In this document: piece by piece, positions 7,446-16,000 of the stretch
Position numbering within the stretch: position 1 is the first letter of the stretch
Layout of the letters: the number at the start of each line of letters is the position of its first letter
Source: DATFRY01 sp035489015
GTDB taxonomy: Bacteria > Myxococcota_A > Polyangia > Haliangiales > Haliangiaceae
Direction: 5' to 3'
NCBI GenBank assembly: GCA_035489015.1
Contig: DATHKR010000255.1
Location: 23,198-87,197 of the forward strand
Length of the DNA: 64,000 bases
Translations under genes and position numbers: made by a program
Notes under the pieces: model-generated
The model's database searches: none
What the model saw: only the letters and a program-made list of their open reading frames with translations
What the model was told of the DNA's origin: nothing

Positions 7446-10145
7446 CTACTTCTTCGGCGAGAGGTACGCGCCCAGCGCGGGTGCCTGCGCCGCGCGCCGC
7501 GCGATGCACTGATCCATCCACTCGATCTTCTGCTTCACCCCGAGCGGGCCGACATCCGGGAGCGCGGCCAGCTTGCCCTCGAGGAAGGCCACCACCTCGT
7601 CGCGCTGCCCTGCATCGCAGACCGGGGCCAGGAGCGACCCCTGGTAGTCCTCGGGCAGCCGGCGGATCAGATCGTCGGCGTGCTCGCGCACGAACCCGGA
7701 CAGCGACGCCTGCCGCTCGATCTCGACCGGCGCGGTGCCGAGCAGCTGCACCAGCTCCGGCGGGATCGGATCGACCGCGAGCGCGCGCTCGAGCGCGCGG
7801 CGCTGGAGCGCGGGATCCGGCGTCACCGCCAGCGCCTGGTACATCGCGCGCTGGGCCACTCGATCCTGCTCCTCACCGACGCGCGCGAGCAGCGCCGGCC
7901 CGATCTCCGGGTTCACGCGCACCGCGGTCTGGAGCACGCTGGTCCACAGCGACTCGGGGACCTTGTCGTGATCGGCGAGCCAGCGGCGGGCCAGCGAGAC
8001 GGCGCCGGCCCGCGCGCCAGCGTCGCGGCCATCGACCGCGAGCAGCGCCATCAGCTTGCCGCGCATGCGCGCGTCGGCCAGGTCCTCGCGGCGCCGCGGC
8101 GTCCAGCCGATCCGCCGGCCGGCCCGGCCCAGGGTGGCGCGGACCAGGCGGGCGAACCCATCCCGCTGGGCCGCGGCCACGAACGGCGACAGCTTCTCGA
8201 GCCGCCCGATCGCCAGGTCGACCAGGTATGGATCCTTGCCGCCGCCCAGGCGCGGCAGCAGCGCCAGGACCACGCCCAGCTCGGCCTCACCGCCGTCGAC
8301 CAGGATGTCGAGGTCGTTGACCACCGCGATCCGCTCCGGCCGCGACAGCTTCGACCAGCCCCGGTCGAGCAGCGCGGTGAGCGGCTCGGCGGCGAGCACG
8401 CCGAGGTAGTAGCCGGCCCCGTCGGCGTTGGGCAGCACCCAGGCCGGGCACGTTGCCCCGAGCGCGATCTCGCCGCTCGCCTCGCCGAGCAGCGCGCAGT
8501 GGGTGGCCAGGCGGCCGCCCTCGGGGACCTTCACGCAGACCGGCACCTGCCAGCGCGCCTCACCCGCCACCTTGGGCGCGCCGGCCGGCAGGTAGCGGTG
8601 CTGCCCGAGGCCGAGCGAGGCGGGGCCGCCGGCCGGGCAGCGCAGCTCCATCGCGATCTCCGGCACGCCGGGCTGATCGAGGAACGTGGCGAACGCGGCG
8701 CCGACCCCCGGCTTGCCCGCGGTGCGGTCCAGCGCGGCCAGGAAATCGGCCGCGGTCGCGTTGCGGTCGGCGTGCGCGTGCAGGTACGCCCGCGCCGCCT
8801 CGCGGAATCGATCGGGGCCGACCCAGCGCTCGAACATGCCGATCACCGTCGCGCCCTTGCTGTACGTGATGCGATCGAAGGCGGCCTTCATGTCGGTCTC
8901 GACCGCGATCGGATGGCGGATCTGGCGCGCGCTGGCCAGGCTGTCGGCGGCGAGCGCGACCGCGCGGCTCGACACCGGCTCGACGAGCCCGTCCATCTCC
9001 GGGTGCACCGACGTGATCACCTTGGGCGCCATCCAGGTGGCGAACGCCTCGTTGAGCCAGATGTCGTCCCACCAGGCGGTGGTGACCAGGTCGCCGAACC
9101 ACTGGTGAGCGAGCTCGTGGGCCACGATGCCGACCTGCCCACGCACCGCCGCGACGCTCTCGCCGGGGCGGATGAGCAGCCAGCGCGGGCCGTAGGTGAC
9201 GAGCCCGGGGTGCTCCATCGCGCCGCGCTGGGTCCCGGGCACCACCATGTGGTCGAGCTTGTCGTACGCGTACGGGATGCCGGTGTAGTCCTCGAGCGCC
9301 GCGAGCACCTTGCCGACCTCGGCGACGGCGGAGGCGGCGTCGCGCGAGCGGCCGCGCGGCACCACGATGCGGGTCGGCACCCCGGTCCGGGTCGCGCCGG
9401 CGTCGACCGTCTCGAACGGGCCGACCGCGATCGCGATGAGGTACGAGGGCAGCGGGCGGGTGGCGCGGAAGTGGAAGTGGCGGCGGCCGTCGGGCAGCGT
9501 CTCCTCGCGCTCGACCGCGGTGTTGGAGAAGCCCACCATCTTGGCCGGCACGGTCAGGTCGACCTGCCACGGCACCTTGAAGCCGGGCTCGTCGAAGCTC
9601 GGGAACACCCGGCGGGCGTCGTCCGGCTCGAAGTGAGTGACCACGTACCAGTCGCCCGCCTCGGTGTACCGACTCATGCCGTTGCTGAGCCCGACGTCCT
9701 GCACGCCGGTGTAGTCGAGCACCAGCGTCGACTCGCCGGCCGGGATGGCGCCGGCGAGCGAGAGGAAGCTGCGCCCGCTGGCCGCCGCGGTGAGCGGCGT
9801 GTCGGCGCCGCCGCGCCGGAGCACCGCCTTTTCGACGGTGAGCCGGTGCGCGTTCAGCCACAGCCGGTCGGCGGCGCGCTTCACGGTCACATCGATCTCG
9901 ATGTGACCGCGGAACGAGGTGGCCGACGGATCGACCTCGAGCGAGGCGCGATAGCGGAGCGGAGCGGCGCCGCGGGGCAGGCGCAGCGCGGGCGCGTCTC
10001 CGGCCGGCGCGTCGCTCGCGCGGGGCGGGTCGCTCGCGCGCGGCCCGGTGCCCGCGACCCCGGACTCTGGATCTCGGGCCCCGCATGCACTCGCGAGGAG
10101 GAGGGCAATGAAGACGGATGACCAGCCAGCTCTCGTGGGCGACAT
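7446..10145 (-). CDS. M1-family aminopeptidase lipoprotein
   Basis: Zinc aminopeptidase of 899 residues that removes N-terminal amino acids from peptides, predicted to be anchored outside the cytoplasmic membrane. The hydrophobic N-terminus ends LLASAC (Cys21), a lipobox-like site. The M1 fold is clear: FPSFDEPGFK, the exopeptidase signature at 308-312 reading GAMEH instead of GAMEN, the zinc site HELAH at 343-347, and Glu366 in WLNEAFATW. The C-terminal part is an ERAP1-like helical domain (AVVNDLDILVDGGEAEL ... LARVGEEQDRVAQRAMYQAL). The ATG at 10145 is preceded by TAAGAA with seven bases between and no Shine-Dalgarno sequence, suggesting a leaderless message. The Asn-to-His change at a substrate-binding position is the one oddity. 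Confidence 0.93.
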   Translation of the reverse strand: MSPTRAGWSSVFIALLLASACGARDPESGVAGTGPRASDPPRASDAPAGDAPALRLPRGAAPLRYRASLEVDPSATSFRGHIEIDVTVKRAADRLWLNAHRLTVEKAVLRRGGADTPLTAAASGRSFLSLAGAIPAGESTLVLDYTGVQDVGLSNGMSRYTEAGDWYVVTHFEPDDARRVFPSFDEPGFKVPWQVDLTVPAKMVGFSNTAVEREETLPDGRRHFHFRATRPLPSYLIAIAVGPFETVDAGATRTGVPTRIVVPRGRSRDAASAVAEVGKVLAALEDYTGIPYAYDKLDHMVVPGTQRGAMEHPGLVTYGPRWLLIRPGESVAAVRGQVGIVAHELAHQWFGDLVTTAWWDDIWLNEAFATWMAPKVITSVHPEMDGLVEPVSSRAVALAADSLASARQIRHPIAVETDMKAAFDRITYSKGATVIGMFERWVGPDRFREAARAYLHAHADRNATAADFLAALDRTAGKPGVGAAFATFLDQPGVPEIAMELRCPAGGPASLGLGQHRYLPAGAPKVAGEARWQVPVCVKVPEGGRLATHCALLGEASGEIALGATCPAWVLPNADGAGYYLGVLAAEPLTALLDRGWSKLSRPERIAVVNDLDILVDGGEAELGVVLALLPRLGGGKDPYLVDLAIGRLEKLSPFVAAAQRDGFARLVRATLGRAGRRIGWTPRRREDLADARMRGKLMALLAVDGRDAGARAGAVSLARRWLADHDKVPESLWTSVLQTAVRVNPEIGPALLARVGEEQDRVAQRAMYQALAVTPDPALQRRALERALAVDPIPPELVQLLGTAPVEIERQASLSGFVREHADDLIRRLPEDYQGSLLAPVCDAGQRDEVVAFLEGKLAALPDVGPLGVKQKIEWMDQCIARRAAQAPALGAYLSPKK

Positions 10146-10152
10146 GCGGCCG

Positions 10153-10158
10153 TTCTTA
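10153..10158 (-). promoter_or_regulatory. -10 element (TAAGAA) of the aminopeptidase gene
   Basis: On the minus strand TAAGAA is followed by exactly seven bases and then the ATG at 10145. This spacing puts the expected transcription start at or next to the start codon. The final base departs from the TAnnnT pattern. Confidence 0.4.
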
Positions 10159-10251
10159 CCGCGTTTCGCCGCGCCCCTGGCGGAATGCCAGCTGTGCGAC
10201 GAATGGCGACATGGTGAAGCCGATACCGCCGCAACGCAGCGCGGAGGATCG

Positions 10252-11565
10252 CTACCGGGTGAAACCGAGCCGGACGTAGAAGCGCGCGTACTGGTCGAGG
10301 GCGCCGCCGGCCACGCGGGCGTCGCCTGGCTCGGGATCGAGGGCGAAGCCGTAGCGCTCGAGCGCGGCGCCGGCGCGGACGTCGAAGCCCCAGCCGATCG
10401 CGGCGGACAGCTCCAGCTCGAGGTCGAGGCCGCGCGCGCTGGCCCGCGGGAAGAAGTCGTCGCTCTCGATCTCGCCGGTCGACAGGACCTGGCGGTAGCC
10501 GACCGCGCCGGCGATCGCGTAGCGCGACCAGACCGGCGCCGCCGCGCTCAGCCCGGCGCGCAGGTAGTGGTAGCGCACCGCCGGGAAGTCCGGATCCGGC
10601 GCGTCGCCGGCCGATGCGATCGAGAAGGACTGCGAGCCGTAGTCGAGCGCGCCGGCGACGTCGACCCGGGCGATGCGGCGGCGGTACCGACCTCCCAGCG
10701 CGTAGCTGCGCGCCTTGCTGGTGTAGCGCGCGCCGGCCAGGTCCTCGGAGTCGAAGCTGGGAACGTGGGTGAAGCGCGCCGCGCCGCCGATGCCGGCCAG
10801 GGCGTCGCGCCGGCGGCTGGCCAGCGGGTAGGCCTCGGCGGTGAAGGTGAGCGCCGGCGTGCCGGCCAGGTCGTACTCGTTGAGGGCCTCGAAGAGATCG
10901 TCGCGGTAGGAGAAGTGGCGGGCGTAGAGCTCGGCCCCGACCGCGACGCTCAGCCACCGGTCCGCGCCGCCGGGCTCGGTGGCGTCGGCGGTGGATGCGT
11001 CGACCTCGGCGGTGGCGTCCGGGGCGGCGGGCGCCGCGGCGACCCGGGTGCGGCGCGATCGCGCGGGGCGCGGCGCTCGCCGCCGCGGAGAGACGGCCGC
11101 GCGCACCGGCGGCGCGGCCTCGACCGGGGCCGGCGGCGCGCCAGCCACCGCCGTGCCGATCTCGCCCCAGAGGTCGCGCTCGATGGTCCGCGCGGCAGCG
11201 CGCGCCGACGCGGCTCGCACTCGCATGCTGCCGATCACCTCGGCGCCGCGGCGCACGGTCACCTGCACCGTGACCCGCTCGCCGCCGCGCCGGCCCGGGC
11301 GCACGCGTCCGTCGATCCGGACCGCGGCCGGCTTCTTTCGCCCCTTCACCACCCGGATGCGGTGCTCGGCGAGGACCCGGGCGATCGCGCGCTCGATCCC
11401 GCTCGCCCCGCTGCCGCGGACCCGCACGCGGGCGGTGTCCGCTCCTGGGTCGGCGCGCGCGGCTTCGGGGACCACGAGGACGAGGACGACGACGAAGAAG
11501 AGCGCGAGCGCCGCCGGGGCCGCGAACGCCAGGCGGATCGCGACGAGGCCGCGCGCGCGGCGCAC
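10252..11565 (-). CDS. putative outer-membrane beta-barrel protein
   Basis: Exported protein of 437 residues, function unknown. A basic N-terminus and a long hydrophobic stretch (residues 10-36) ending AARA fit a signal peptide. Residues about 40-150 form a small mixed domain (IERAIARVLAEHRIRVVKG ... VTVQVTVRRGAEVIGSMRV) reminiscent of periplasmic domains. An Ala/Pro/Arg linker follows, and residues about 205-437 show alternating amphipathic strands with aromatic girdles (LSVAVGAELYARHFSY, YHYLRAGLSAAAPVWSRYAIAGAVGYR) ending YARFYVRLGFTR, as expected of a barrel. The GTG start overlaps the upstream TAG by one base (TAGTG), so it is coupled to the cytochrome-like lipoprotein gene. Confidence 0.75.
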   Translation of the reverse strand: MRRARGLVAIRLAFAAPAALALFFVVVLVLVVPEAARADPGADTARVRVRGSGASGIERAIARVLAEHRIRVVKGRKKPAAVRIDGRVRPGRRGGERVTVQVTVRRGAEVIGSMRVRAASARAAARTIERDLWGEIGTAVAGAPPAPVEAAPPVRAAVSPRRRAPRPARSRRTRVAAAPAAPDATAEVDASTADATEPGGADRWLSVAVGAELYARHFSYRDDLFEALNEYDLAGTPALTFTAEAYPLASRRRDALAGIGGAARFTHVPSFDSEDLAGARYTSKARSYALGGRYRRRIARVDVAGALDYGSQSFSIASAGDAPDPDFPAVRYHYLRAGLSAAAPVWSRYAIAGAVGYRQVLSTGEIESDDFFPRASARGLDLELELSAAIGWGFDVRAGAALERYGFALDPEPGDARVAGGALDQYARFYVRLGFTR

Positions 11566-12029
11566 TACTCCGCTCCCGCCGCGGCCGGCAGCGCCGCGAT
11601 CCAGTCAGCGATGCAGGCAGCCTCGCCGGGGCCGAGGCTGCCAACCAGCGGCATGCGGGAGCCGCAGGGCGGCGAGGCGCCGAGCTTGCGCATGATGAGG
11701 CTGGCGTCCGGGTCGCCCGGGACCGCCAGCACCTCGCCGTCGCAGTCGGGGGATTCGATCCCGGCGACGCGGCCGGCCACGCCGTCGGAGACGAGGTCGA
11801 GCCCGCCGGCGGGCTCGTCGCCCGGGGAATGACAGACCGAGCCGGCGCAGCGCACCGCGAAGACGTCAGTCTCGACGTCGATGCCGTCGGGGCAGGTGGC
11901 TGACTCGGTGAAGCGATCCGGGTCCTCGAGGGAGGCCGCGCAGCCGCTGCTGGTGATCAGGAGCGCGGCGAGAAGCGCGGCCAGCGCGCCGAGAACCGCG
12001 ATGGCGCCGCGCGCCTCTGGATCGCTCAT
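11565..12029 (-). CDS. cytochrome-like lipoprotein with CX4CH motif
   Basis: Small lipoprotein of 154 residues with a hydrophobic N-terminus ending LITSSGC. The mature part contains CAGSVCHSPGDEPAGGLDL, a CX4CH arrangement followed by the SPGDEP and GGLDL segments seen in the cytochrome-c-like domains of myxobacterial and planctomycete lipoproteins. It then has SLIMRKLG ... MPLVGSLGPGEAACIADWIAAL. A Met in the MPL segment could be the distal haem ligand. Whether haem is bound is uncertain because the canonical motif is CXXCH. The ATG at 12029 is the conventional start, but an in-frame TTG at 12035 lies exactly seven bases after a TACGAT hexamer. It is the first gene of a pair with the barrel-like protein. 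Confidence 0.75.
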   Translation of the reverse strand: MSDPEARGAIAVLGALAALLAALLITSSGCAASLEDPDRFTESATCPDGIDVETDVFAVRCAGSVCHSPGDEPAGGLDLVSDGVAGRVAGIESPDCDGEVLAVPGDPDASLIMRKLGASPPCGSRMPLVGSLGPGEAACIADWIAALPAAAGAE

Positions 12030-12042
12030 CTGCAAGGGCTGG

Positions 12043-12048
12043 ATCGTA
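12043..12048 (-). promoter_or_regulatory. -10 element (TACGAT) of the cytochrome-like lipoprotein gene
   Basis: TACGAT on the minus strand precedes TTG (12035) by seven bases and ATG (12029) by thirteen. The seven-base spacing equals that at several other genes in the window, so TTG may be the true leaderless start. Confidence 0.45.
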
Positions 12049-12116
12049 ACATCAGGAGGGAGGGTGGCTCCTGGTGGATCGGGTCATCGCTTCGCGCGGC
12101 CTCTTGCGCCGCGCGG

Positions 12117-12983
12117 TCAACGCGACGGGTCGAACCTCGACACGAACCTTCCGTCCACGTCGGTGAAGCGGTACTCGCGGGCCAGATCGGCCACGAACGC
12201 GACCGTCCCGCTCCGCCTCATCACCTGCGGGTCGCAGGCCAGCGCCGCCACCGCGCGCCCGGCGTACTCCGGCGTCTCGCTCAGGTCGAAGCGGAACGCC
12301 CGCTTCACCTCGTCGGACACCATGTGCATGAGCACCCGCTCGGTGCGCATGAAGCCCGGCATCAGCCCGACCACCGCGACGCCGTGATCGCGAAGCTCCT
12401 GAGCCATCGTGCCGACCATCCGATCGATCGACAGGTGGGCCAGGTCCCAGAAGATCTGCCCGCCGTACGGGCGCGCGCCGTCGGCGGTGAGCCCGTCGGT
12501 GACGTGCACGATCACCCCGTAGCGCTGCTCCACCATGCGCCGGGCCGCCTCGCTCGAGGCCAGGAGATAGGAGTAGACGCCCGCCTCCATCGTCCGCCGC
12601 CACTCCTGATCGAGCGGCTGCTGCCAGAACGGACGTCCCCACCCGTCCAGCTCGACCACCTCGTTGCCGCCCCACACCGCGTTGGCCAGGACGTCGATGC
12701 GCCCGTGGGTGCGCTCGACCCGATCGAACAGCCCGGCGACCTGGGCCGGCACGGTCATGTCGAGCTGGAACGGGATGCCCTGCCCGCCCCGCGCGGTCAC
12801 CTCGCCGGCCACATCCTCGACGGTGCCGGCCGCGCCGTCGGGGGGGCGCGCGCCGCTTCGGCTGGTCCGCCCGGTGACGTACACCGTGGCGCCCGCGTCG
12901 CCGAGGGCGAGCGCGATGCCGCGCCCCGCTCCGCGGCTGGAGCCGGTGACCACGGCGACGGCGCCGGACAGAGGCCTCCTCAT
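12117..12983 (-). CDS. atypical short-chain dehydrogenase/reductase
   Basis: 288-residue Rossmann-fold protein of the SDR superfamily. The nucleotide-binding loop TGSSRGAGRG (13-22) and the NAVWGG segment (101-106) are present. The region before the active site reads VIVHVTDG, as in a known SDR subfamily in which the catalytic pair appears as YYDLVK. Here the aligned segment is FWDLAH, so the catalytic Tyr and Lys seem replaced by Trp179 and His183. A Tyr at 173 does not have Lys at the +4 position. The later MPGFMRTE motif is normal. It is either a pseudoenzyme or works by altered chemistry. The ATG at 12983 follows the stop of the giant TPR gene by 20 bases, so the two are probably cotranscribed. 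Confidence 0.88.
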   Translation of the reverse strand: MRRPLSGAVAVVTGSSRGAGRGIALALGDAGATVYVTGRTSRSGARPPDGAAGTVEDVAGEVTARGGQGIPFQLDMTVPAQVAGLFDRVERTHGRIDVLANAVWGGNEVVELDGWGRPFWQQPLDQEWRRTMEAGVYSYLLASSEAARRMVEQRYGVIVHVTDGLTADGARPYGGQIFWDLAHLSIDRMVGTMAQELRDHGVAVVGLMPGFMRTERVLMHMVSDEVKRAFRFDLSETPEYAGRAVAALACDPQVMRRSGTVAFVADLAREYRFTDVDGRFVSRFDPSR

Positions 12984-13003
12984 CACTCGACCCGGCTCCG
13001 GGC

Positions 13004-16000
13004 TCACAGCGATGCCAGCGCCTGGCGCACGGTCGGGTTCTGCGGCTCGAGCTCGAGGGCGCGCTGGAACATCCCCTTGGCCTTGTCCTTCTCTCCCAGC
13101 TCCACGTGTACCACGCCGAGCCAGTAGTAGACCTCGGCCTTGCTCATGCCGACAGATGCGTCGACGTTCTGCAGGACCAGCGATCGGTAGACCCGGCGCG
13201 CCTTGTCCCACTCGCGCCGATCGACGTGAAGCCGGCCGAGCCCGATCATCGTCTCGACGCTGGTCGGGTCGATCCGGAACGCCTCCTCGTACGCGGCCAG
13301 CGCGCGCTCGCCGTCGCCGCTCACCTGGTAGAGGTGACCGAGCCGCTGGCGGTAGCGGGCCACGTCCTTCATGACCCGTCCCTTCTTGGCCTCGGCGGCG
13401 AGGCGCTCGTACAGCGGCACCGCCTCGCGCCCGCGCCCTGCCGCCACGTACAGGTCGGCCAGCGGCGACAGCGCGCGCGGGTCGTCGGGCCGGGCCTGCA
13501 CCACCTCCTCGAGCAGCGGCACCGCCTGGGCCGGCTGACCCAGGCGGTCCTTCCACAGCCCGGCCAGCTCGAGCGCGAGCGCCAGGCGCTCGGCCGGATC
13601 GCTCGCCGCCTGGTAGCGCTTGCCGCCCAGCTCGGCGACCAGGGCCCAGTCCTCGCGCCGGCGCGCCACCGCCTCTGCCGCCGCCACCGCCTCGGGGTGG
13701 CCCGGCTCCTGGCGCAGCGCCTCCAGGTAGTGAGTCATCGCCGCCTCGTCGGCGTCGGTGCCGTCCGCCTCGGCCTTGCGGCGGGCCGCGTCGCCCAGCC
13801 GCACGTGCAGCTCGGCCGCGTCGGCCCCGCGCGGGCCGAGCGCCAGCGCCTTGCCGAGCACCTCGCTCGATCGCTCCCACTCGCCCGCCCCGGCGTAGAT
13901 GCGGGCCAGCCGGGTCAGAGCCGGCACGGTGTCCGGCCTGCGCTGGAGGATGATCTCGAGCACCTCGCCGGCCGCCTCGGGGTTCTCCAGCTTGCTCTCC
14001 CACACGTCGGCCGCCTTGACCAGCGCGCGGACCTCCTCGTCGACCGCGCCGCGCCGCTCCTCCACCTCCGCGCGGCGGCGGTGCAGCTCGACCAGGTCGT
14101 GCCAGCGGCGAGCGCCGCCCAGCAGGCGCTCGAGCTCGTCGAACGCCGACATGCTTGCGCCGTCGATGTCGAGGATCCGGTGGAGGTCGTGGATCGCGTC
14201 GTCCACCTGGTTGCGCTCCTCGGCCAGGCGGGCCAGGCGGCGCAGCACGTCGACGCGCTCCGGGTCGCTGGTCGACGCCTCCAGGCGCCGGTTCAGCACC
14301 TCCTGCACCGCGCCGGCGTCGCCGCGGCGGGTGTGCAGCTCCTCGAGCGCGGCCAGCGCCTCCTGGTCCGACGGGGCCAGGTCGAGCGCCGCCTGCCACG
14401 CCTGCGCCGCCTGATCGAGATCGCCGACCTGCACCGCCCACAGGACGGCGATCCTGGCCCGCGCGGCGCGCTCGTCGGTGGCGCCGCCGGCGAAGCGAGC
14501 GCTGGTCTCCAGCACCTCGATGAGCTTGTGCCACTCGCGCTCGCGCTCGTAGATGACCGCCAGCCGGGCCAGCGCGCCGGCGTCTCCCTCGTCGAGCTCG
14601 AGCACCGCGTGCCACGCCGCCGCCGCGCCGGCGATGTCGCTCAGCTCCTCGCGCAGCTCGGCCACCTCGGCCAGGCACGCCCGCTTCTCGGCCGCGTCGA
14701 ACGCGAGCGCGCCGCGCCGCCACAGCACGTCGGCCAGGGCGGCGCGATCGCCGCGCTCGCGGTGGATGCGCTCGAGGCTGGCGAGCGCGGTCGGCGACTC
14801 CGGGTCGAGCTCGATGACGGCGCGGAAGGTCTTCTCGGCCGCCTCGAGGTCGTGCTCGCGGTCGAGCTGGACCGCGCCCAGCTTGTGCAGCAGCGGCAGC
14901 TTCACCGACTGCGACTCGATCGAGTCGACGATACCGCGCAGGCGGGCGGCCACCTCGCTCCACCGCCCGACCGACTCGGCCAGCCGCTCGACCTCGGCCA
15001 GCGCGGTCTCCGAGCTGGGGTCCTCGGCCAGCCAGCCGCCGACCGCGTCGAGCGCGCGCATCGGATCGCCGAGCTCGTTCTCGGCCAGCTCGGCGACCCG
15101 GGCGTAGATCGCGGCCCGCTCGGTCGACTCCGGGGTCAGCGGCAGCTTGGTGACCAGGAGGTCGGCCAGGCGCCGGTGGTCGTGGTCCGACTCGTACAGC
15201 GGCTCCAGCGTCGCGACCACCTCGGCGCGCACACGGTCGTCGCGGACCAGGCGCTCCAGCGCGGCGCGCGCCGGTGGGTGGCCCGGATCCCGCTCCAGCA
15301 CCTCGCGGTAGGCGCGCACCGCGCCCTCCACGTCGCCGAGCCGCTCCTGGCGCACGTCGCCCAGGCGGAACAGGATCTCGGCCTGCTTGGCCTCGTCCAG
15401 CCAGGCGTCGGCCTGGCGCGACAGGATCTCGGCCAGCTCGGCGTGGCGCGCGGCCATCTCGTAGATGCGGGCCAGCGCGTCGAGGGTGTCGCGCTCGTCG
15501 CTGGCCGCGGCCAGCGCGCGCCGGTAGCGATCGGCGGCGCGGTCGAGGTCGCCGAGCGCCTCCTCGTGGACCCGGGCCAGCTTGCTGGCGTACAGGAACT
15601 CGGTCTCCGGCAGGGCCGCGTCGGCCAGCATCGCGTCGTAGAGATCGATGAGGTCGTCCCACGAGCCGCGCGCCGCGGCCAGGCGCTCGAGCTGGGCCTG
15701 GACCGCCTCGTCCTCGGGCGATTCGCGCAGCGCGCGCGCCCACACCCGGAACGCCTCGTCCGGGTCGCGGCGATCGCGCTCGTGCAGCCCGGCCAGCGCG
15801 GCCAGCTGGGCGGCGCGCTGATCGCGGTCGAGCACCTGCACGGCCAGGCGCCGCTCGGCCAGCTCGGCCATGAGGTCGTGCGCGCCCTCGCCCCGGTAGA
15901 GCTCCTCGAGCACCGCGGCGGCGGCCATCAGGGTCTCCTCGTCGCGGGTCATCGCGTCGAGGGTGGCGCGCGCGCCGGCGTGGCGCGGCGCCTCGGCCAG

